DNA from: Lachnospiraceae bacterium
GTDB taxonomy: Bacteria > Bacillota > Clostridia > Lachnospirales > Lachnospiraceae
Assembly: GCA_910573755.1 (NCBI GenBank)
Contig: CAJTBO010000018.1
Span: 34,601-98,600 of the forward strand
Direction of reading: 5' to 3'
DNA: 64,000 nucleotides
This document shows, piece by piece, positions 60,026 through 64,000 of the stretch. Both the position numbers and the translations under genes were made by a program. Position 1 is the first letter of the stretch. The number at the start of each line of letters is the position of its first letter. The notes under the pieces are model-generated. The model was not told the origin of the DNA and did no database searches. It worked only from the letters and a program-made list of their open reading frames with translations.

Positions 60026-60245
60026 GTAAAATCAAGGATTCCCGTTTCGATAGAGGAGTCGGCAAAGCGGGTCGGCAGTATAATCTCCATATATACCGTA
60101 CACTTTATTTAATAAACTTGGCATGGACTGGTTTTCAAAGAAAACTCTATCTTTGTCTGTTATTTATGTATTTTTTAGTTCGACTTAATCAAAATTTACC
60201 TGCTTTACTGGCTTCCTCGATCGAGACAGGAATCCTTGATCTTAC
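60026..60245. repeat. Imperfect 33-bp inverted repeat, probably two decayed copies of one gene end
   Basis: Bases 60026-60058 match the reverse complement of 60212-60245 at about 27 of 33 positions. Read in their respective directions both encode SRIPVSIEE (VKSRIPVSIEESAKR on the plus strand, VRSRIPVSIEEASKAGKF on the minus). The minus copy is preceded by NTRVAPKRLENAVRS. I do not recognise the protein. The two copies face each other across 153 bp of AT-rich DNA with no gene. Confidence 0.65.
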
Positions 60246-60330
60246 GGCGTTTTCAAGCCGTTTGGGTGCTACGCGGGTGTTGCCAACTCGATTTATCTGA
60301 GATTAACTTGCATTATCTTTCTTTTATGAC

Positions 60331-60460
60331 TTGAATCCCCCTGACAAATATGTTATATTTTAAGCATAAAAGGAATAACCGCCCACAAAGTGGTTGACCT
60401 TCTATTTAGGCTATAAGCCTACCTAGACCGCCAAGTACAAGGTAGGCTTATTTATTTTCG
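60331..60460 (+). ncRNA. Candidate structured small RNA with own promoter and terminator
   Basis: A near-consensus promoter (TTGAAT 60331-60336, TATATT 60354-60359, 17-bp spacer) points to a start near 60366. The transcript would contain CCAC/GTGG, then TAGGCT (60407-60412) with AGCCTA (60416-60421), and a terminator stem AAGCCTACCT (60415-60424) with AGGTAGGCTT (60440-60449), followed by ATTTATTTT. The AGCCTA arm is shared, so the last two hairpins exclude each other, as in attenuators. GGAATAAC (60372-60379) and GTTATTCC (60464-60471) could close the whole. No good ORF fits. The shape recalls type I toxin-antitoxin RNAs of Firmicutes, but I cannot confirm a toxin. Confidence 0.55.
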
Positions 60461-60493
60461 CTTGTTATTCCTATCTATGTAGGCAAGCAATGC

Positions 60494-60521
60494 TTATGTA
60501 TAGTGATTTATTATGGAAAGT
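60494..60521 (+). repeat. Left 28-bp terminal inverted repeat of the RIT element
   Basis: TTATGTATAGTGATTTATTA followed by TGGAAAGT is the exact reverse complement of 63868-63895. A degenerate inner copy (CTTTTTCTCCATTATA, 60547-60562) may form a subterminal arm. Confidence 0.95.
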
Positions 60522-60610
60522 TCTAAAATGAAATCTCTCTATTTCGCCTTTTTCTCCATTATAGCTTTACATAAAAGTTATAATAGAAGAAAACGAATGG
60601 AGGGATTTTT

Positions 60611-61825
60611 ATGGCTGGTAACCTTACACCACTTGAACATTTAGTTCAGCATGCAGTCTTGTATCTTCAAAACAATGGGTATTCCGATTCCAGTGTTAAA
60701 CGCTACCATAAATGCTGGAAAACACTCCTGCAGGTCTGTCAGCGGGAATGCATACGATATTTCTGTTATGAACAATGCCTTCCACTTATGCTCATGGAGT
60801 GGCAGATCGATCCGCACGCCCCCGTCTCCCCCTTTCAACGGTTCCAAATCCGTTCATTGAAAGGCTTAAGAGATTTTCAAGACCATGGAAAGTTTTTTAA
60901 ATGCTACAGGGACAAACGGCAGCCCTCTGCCCTTTTTGATTCGGAAATGCTGCAAAAATATGAAAACCATCTGCGGGAAGAAGGTTTGAAAGAGTCTACT
61001 ATACTCAGCAGGAAATATGCAGTGTCACATTTTCTTAAATACCAGTCCGAGCAGGAGGCTGGATTATCAGACCAATTCGTCATAAAATATCTGGATCATT
61101 TGCAAAATTCCCCGTTCTCACCCGCCACAAAAGGGCTGTACCTCAGTTCCATAAAAAAATATCTGGAATTCCTTTTTTTCAGGCAGGAAATTTCCGCCCC
61201 CCTGCACAGGCTGTTTTCCGGGAACTCTTTCTCAAAATATGTAAGGCTTCCCTCTAAATACAGCCGGGAAGATTTAAAATCCATTCTTTCTGCTGTTGAC
61301 AGGGATTCCCTTCTTGGACGTAGGGATTATCTGGTTCTTGTCCTGGCTATGCAGCTTGGCATACGGGCCGGGGATTTATGCCTGCTAAAAATGGAAAATA
61401 TCCACTGGGCAACGGACTCCATACAGTTTATCCAGCAGAAAACCGGAAATGAACAGATACTCCCAATGCCTGAAAACGTGAAATATGCGCTCCTGGATTA
61501 TCTGAAGAACAGCCGCCCGCAGATTTCCTTACCCTATATCTTTATCAGGCCGCGTGCCCCATATACGCCCTACGAAAATACAAATCCCTTTTACAAGCTG
61601 ATCGGAAAATATATGGAGCTGTCAGGTGTCGACTATTCCGGGAAAAAACACGGACTGCATGCAATGAGGCACAGTCTGGCGGGAAACCTGCTGGCAGACG
61701 GGGCGGATCTTCCGGTCATTTCAGGCATCCTCGGACATAGCAGTACAGAAACGACCATGAGGTATGCCGGGATAGATATCACCGCATTACGCCGCGTAGC
61801 ATTGGAGGTGACTTATGAAAGATAA
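60611..61825 (+). CDS. Tyrosine recombinase, first gene of RIT element (RitA-type)
   Basis: Cuts and joins DNA through a phosphotyrosine link. The 404-residue product has a core-binding (SAM-like) domain at about 120-215 and a catalytic domain at about 240-400. The catalytic set is Arg (MQLGIRAGDLCLLKMENIHW), Lys near QQKTGNEQIL, His-x-x-Arg (GLHAMRHSLAG), His (ILGHSSTETT) and the nucleophile Tyr (MRYAGID). The N-terminal 100 residues are extra relative to XerC/XerD and typical of RitA. GGAGGGATTTTT precedes the ATG. A TATAAT lies at 60579-60584 (-35 weak). The stop overlaps the next gene. Confidence 0.92.
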   Translation: MAGNLTPLEHLVQHAVLYLQNNGYSDSSVKRYHKCWKTLLQVCQRECIRYFCYEQCLPLMLMEWQIDPHAPVSPFQRFQIRSLKGLRDFQDHGKFFKCYRDKRQPSALFDSEMLQKYENHLREEGLKESTILSRKYAVSHFLKYQSEQEAGLSDQFVIKYLDHLQNSPFSPATKGLYLSSIKKYLEFLFFRQEISAPLHRLFSGNSFSKYVRLPSKYSREDLKSILSAVDRDSLLGRRDYLVLVLAMQLGIRAGDLCLLKMENIHWATDSIQFIQQKTGNEQILPMPENVKYALLDYLKNSRPQISLPYIFIRPRAPYTPYENTNPFYKLIGKYMELSGVDYSGKKHGLHAMRHSLAGNLLADGADLPVISGILGHSSTETTMRYAGIDITALRRVALEVTYER

Positions 61826-62798
61826 AGAAAAAGTGTATTTGTTCCATGGCCCTTATCAGGATTACTTTTATAAATATGTAGAATACAAACGCGGTACAGG
61901 GCGTAAGTACGGGCGGGCTTCCATCTTTATGATCCAGGAACTGGAGCGTTTTTTTGATAGGCAGCCCCTTGTACCCGTGGCGGAAATGCTGTCCAAAGCA
62001 TCTGTGGAAGAATTTGTGGCAAAACGCCCGGAAGAATCCCTGAAAACACAGTATATGCGCATGAACTTCATCCATGATTTTGCCGTCTTTGTAAACGAAT
62101 GCGGCGGCGCAGCATATGTCTATCCTGCAGAAAAATATGTAAAGGTGAGATCCGATTTCTGTCCGTATATATTTACCCACGAAGAAATCCGGCGGCTGTT
62201 TGAAGTCGTAGACCATCTCCCGTACTGGGGAAGGTATCCAAAGTACCATCTTATCTATCCAATGCTTTTACGGATACTGTATGGGTGCGGACTACGGTTA
62301 AACGAAGCGCTCCTGTTAAAAACAGGGGATGTGGATACCACACAGGGAGTTTTGTATCTCTCAAATACAAAAAATGGAAGCCAGCGCTGTGTTCCCATGT
62401 CCGTATCACTTTGGAAATATGTGGATTATTATCTGGAACAGATGGCGTATCCTCCGGATTATAATGGATACTTTTTCACAAGCCCTGACGGAAACCATTA
62501 CAACAGTACGCCGGTCTATGTGATGATGAAAAAACACATGAAGGCTGCACACATTTCAAGGGAGGATGGCACACCGCCCCGGGTGCATGACCTGCGGCAT
62601 ACATTTGCGGTACACGCACTGGAAAAAATGGACCGGGAAGGCTGCGATCTTTATTATGCCCTTCCTATACTCAGCACTTATCTTGGACATGGAAGCATCC
62701 GCAGTACTGAAAAATATCTGCGCCTGACATTTGAAACAAGAGATTCCATAACGGATTCCATGTCCGGGATCTACCATGATATTTTCCCGGAGGTGTGA
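61815..62798 (+). CDS. Tyrosine recombinase, second gene of RIT element (RitB-type)
   Basis: A 327-residue recombinase. The N-terminal region begins MKDKEKVYLFHGPYQDYFYK. The catalytic domain has Arg (ILYGCGLRLNEALLLKTGDV), Lys (NTKNGSQRCVPM), His-x-x-Arg (RVHDLRHTFAVHAL), His (YLGHGSIRST) and Tyr (EKYLRLTFET). The ATG overlaps the end of the first gene by 11 bp and its GGAGGTGACTT site lies in that gene, so translation is coupled. The catalytic domain resembles integrases used by transposon-type elements rather than XerC. Confidence 0.92.
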   Translation: MKDKEKVYLFHGPYQDYFYKYVEYKRGTGRKYGRASIFMIQELERFFDRQPLVPVAEMLSKASVEEFVAKRPEESLKTQYMRMNFIHDFAVFVNECGGAAYVYPAEKYVKVRSDFCPYIFTHEEIRRLFEVVDHLPYWGRYPKYHLIYPMLLRILYGCGLRLNEALLLKTGDVDTTQGVLYLSNTKNGSQRCVPMSVSLWKYVDYYLEQMAYPPDYNGYFFTSPDGNHYNSTPVYVMMKKHMKAAHISREDGTPPRVHDLRHTFAVHALEKMDREGCDLYYALPILSTYLGHGSIRSTEKYLRLTFETRDSITDSMSGIYHDIFPEV

Positions 62799-62799
62799 T

Positions 62800-63810
62800 A
62801 TGGATAAATACAATGATTTTTCAAGTCTTTTGTCTTCCTATTTTTTGAAACATCTGCCATCCCATACAGGCTACAGCCGTAATACAGTCAGTTCTTACAG
62901 GGATACTTTTGTACTGCTTTTTCGCTACCATGAGCAGGTATATGGGAAAAAAGCATCCACCATCCAGTTTTCCTGTATTACGAAAGAATATATAGAAGCA
63001 TTCCTTGTCTGGCTGGAAACAGAAAGATCCTATACTGCATCCAGCAGGAACCAGAGACTTGCGGCAATACATGCCTTTTTCAGGTATGTATTGATGGACA
63101 ACCCTGCATATATGGAACAGTGCCGGTCTGTTCTCGGCATCCGTCTGAAAAAAGCTGAAAAGACACCCGTGGACTATATATCCATACAGGGAATACGCCT
63201 CCTTCTGGAAATGCCAGACTGCATGGAACCTGCAGGCCGGAGGGATCTTGCATTGCTGGCATTGATGTATGATTCCGGTGCAAGAGTGCAGGAGGTTGCG
63301 GATTTAAGGACAGGCGATATACAGCTACAGAAACCTTATACCGTTAAAGTCACAGGAAAAGGTAATAAAACAAGGATCGTCCCACTCATGCCGCAGACTG
63401 CAAATATAATAAAAAACTATTTATCAGACACAAAACAGATTTCAGCAGAAATGCCGCTGTTTTACAGCTATTCAGGGAAAAAACTCACCCGAGCGGGAAT
63501 CGCTTATATCCTGAAAAAATATGTCTGGCTGGCGCGGGAGCAGAATCCTGTTTTATATCCTGATAAAGTGTCTCCGCACACACTGCGCCACAGTAAAAGC
63601 ATGCATCTGCTGGAAGGTGGTGTCAACCTTGTATATATCAGGGATTTCCTCGGTCATTCTTCCATTACAACTACAGAAATCTATGCACGTGCTAACCCGG
63701 AAATAAAAAGAAAGGCAATAGAAGAAGCATCTGCATCCATACTTCCGGAAGAAAAATTTGACAGGCAGGAAAAAGCTGATCTGATTGCATGGTTAAAAGA
63801 ACTCATTTAA
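62800..63810 (+). CDS. Tyrosine recombinase, third gene of RIT element (RitC-type)
   Basis: A 336-residue recombinase most like XerC/XerD in layout: N-terminal SAM-like domain (SSYFLKHLPSHTGYSRNTVS, YRDTFVLLFRYHEQVYG) and the catalytic domain with Arg (LMYDSGARVQEVADLRTGDI), Lys (VTGKGNKTRIVPLM), His-x-x-Arg (SPHTLRHSKSMHLLEGG), His (FLGHSSITTT) and Tyr (EIYARANPE). GGAGGTGTGAT precedes the ATG and lies in the stop of the second gene (1-bp gap). All catalytic residues are present, which separates it from Tn554, whose third gene is not a recombinase. Confidence 0.93.
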   Translation: MDKYNDFSSLLSSYFLKHLPSHTGYSRNTVSSYRDTFVLLFRYHEQVYGKKASTIQFSCITKEYIEAFLVWLETERSYTASSRNQRLAAIHAFFRYVLMDNPAYMEQCRSVLGIRLKKAEKTPVDYISIQGIRLLLEMPDCMEPAGRRDLALLALMYDSGARVQEVADLRTGDIQLQKPYTVKVTGKGNKTRIVPLMPQTANIIKNYLSDTKQISAEMPLFYSYSGKKLTRAGIAYILKKYVWLAREQNPVLYPDKVSPHTLRHSKSMHLLEGGVNLVYIRDFLGHSSITTTEIYARANPEIKRKAIEEASASILPEEKFDRQEKADLIAWLKELI

Positions 63811-63867
63811 TAATTATGGAAAGTCTTTCTCCGTAAGATTCCCTTAAAAATGGGAAAAAGGAAAAAG

Positions 63868-63895
63868 ACTTTCCATAATAAATCACTATACATAA
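63868..63895 (-). repeat. Right 28-bp terminal inverted repeat of the RIT element
   Basis: Exact inverse of 60494-60521. It lies 57 bp past the last recombinase stop. The intervening DNA forms a hairpin between 63814-63828 and 63864-63878, with TTCCC/GGGAA inside it. Confidence 0.95.
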
Positions 63896-63923
63896 TTTCT
63901 AAGGAAAGAACCGGAGGTGGGTT

Positions 63924-63957
63924 GAATAAGGGGGCAATCTTTTCTGCCCCCTTATTC
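63924..63957. terminator. Perfect 13-bp hairpin outside the right end
   Basis: GAATAAGGGGGCA and TGCCCCCTTATTC around an 8-nt loop. No T-tract follows on either strand, so it may be a transcription barrier, a protein site or part of another element. The last 40 bases of the window show nothing more. Confidence 0.45.
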
Positions 63958-64000
63958 AGCACACTTTCGGTTTTTCCGAATTGAACAAAGTCGCGTCCGG

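Larger units (their letters stand above)
60494..63895 (+). mobile_element. Recombinase-in-trio (RIT) element, apparently complete
   Basis: A 3.4-kb unit bounded by perfect 28-bp inverted repeats and containing three overlapping or abutting tyrosine recombinase genes (404, 327 and 336 residues) and nothing else. Known RIT elements have this order, these sizes and terminal inverted repeats. All three active sites are intact. The right end also has an inner copy of the repeat core (TTATGGAAAGTCTTT at 63814-63828) facing 63864-63878. No clear target-site duplication is seen at either border. Confidence 0.88.

Noticed and set aside
60118..60300. 60-codon plus-strand frame before the small RNA
   Set aside because: It has no ribosome binding site and runs across the decayed inverted repeat.
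60494..63895. Tn554-type transposon or integron
   Set aside because: Tn554 has two recombinases plus a small non-recombinase protein and no terminal inverted repeats; an integron would have one integrase and attC cassettes. Three intact recombinases with inverted repeats fit a RIT element.

Overview
The window looks like a chromosomal segment of a spore-forming, Gram-positive anaerobe of the Clostridia, most likely Lachnospiraceae. This is inferred from moderate GC, strong AGGAGG ribosome binding sites, sporulation genes (a ylbJ-like gene, gerW/ytfJ, a DUF2953 gene), a U32/DUF3656 protein, a NusG domain II and Gx transporter pair, topoisomerase IV genes, and Rpn-type nuclease and VanW-family proteins. 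Almost all genes from 1 to 58.3 kb lie on the minus strand. No tRNA, rRNA or CRISPR array was seen.

Layout. 0-10 kb: a cut-off RluA-type pseudouridine synthase, a membrane protein, a YgiQ radical SAM protein, an Rpn-like nuclease, two paralogous surface proteins with Asp-rich loops, and an RsuA pseudouridine synthase fused to a HAD phosphatase. 10.5-15 kb: a YlbJ-like membrane protein (plus strand) convergent with a cell-wall amidase, a coiled-coil protein, coaD and rsmD. 15-22.4 kb: parE and parC, separated by about 3 kb of accessory genes (GyrI-like protein, LprI-like lipoprotein, Imm1-like protein, a broken lipoprotein, an unknown protein) with direct and tandem repeats. 22.4-31.6 kb: degV, recG, fakA-like DAK2 kinase, asp23, rpmB (plus), a J-domain protein, gerW, DUF2953 and a Nudix hydrolase. 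31.7-44.1 kb: small genes, a sodium-dependent transporter, a PBP2/RodA elongation pair with overlapping tails, U32 peptidase, zapA, ruvB, ruvA and a chemotaxis receptor.

44.4-50.5 kb is a patched accessory zone. A Gx transporter and a NusG domain II protein, usually neighbours, are separated by a HipA-like fragment, a twice-deleted Cas3 remnant, two lipoproteins, an IS200/IS605 transposase remnant, an ECF sigma/anti-sigma pair and a truncated macro-domain gene. 50.5-58.6 kb: a TPR/DUF4037-like protein, a VanW protein, and the branched-chain amino acid operon ilvB-ilvN-ilvN-ilvC.

58.6-64 kb reads on the plus strand: a lipoprotein, an AT-rich repeat array, an XRE regulator that appears leaderless, a candidate structured small RNA, and the main find. 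This is a complete three-gene tyrosine recombinase unit with all three active sites intact, bounded by perfect 28-bp inverted repeats (60494-60521 and 63868-63895). Its architecture is that of a recombinase-in-trio (RIT) element. A second theme is the number of minisatellite-like tandem repeats (periods 16, 26, 31, 33, about 45, 46, 54 and 55 bp), some within coding regions.
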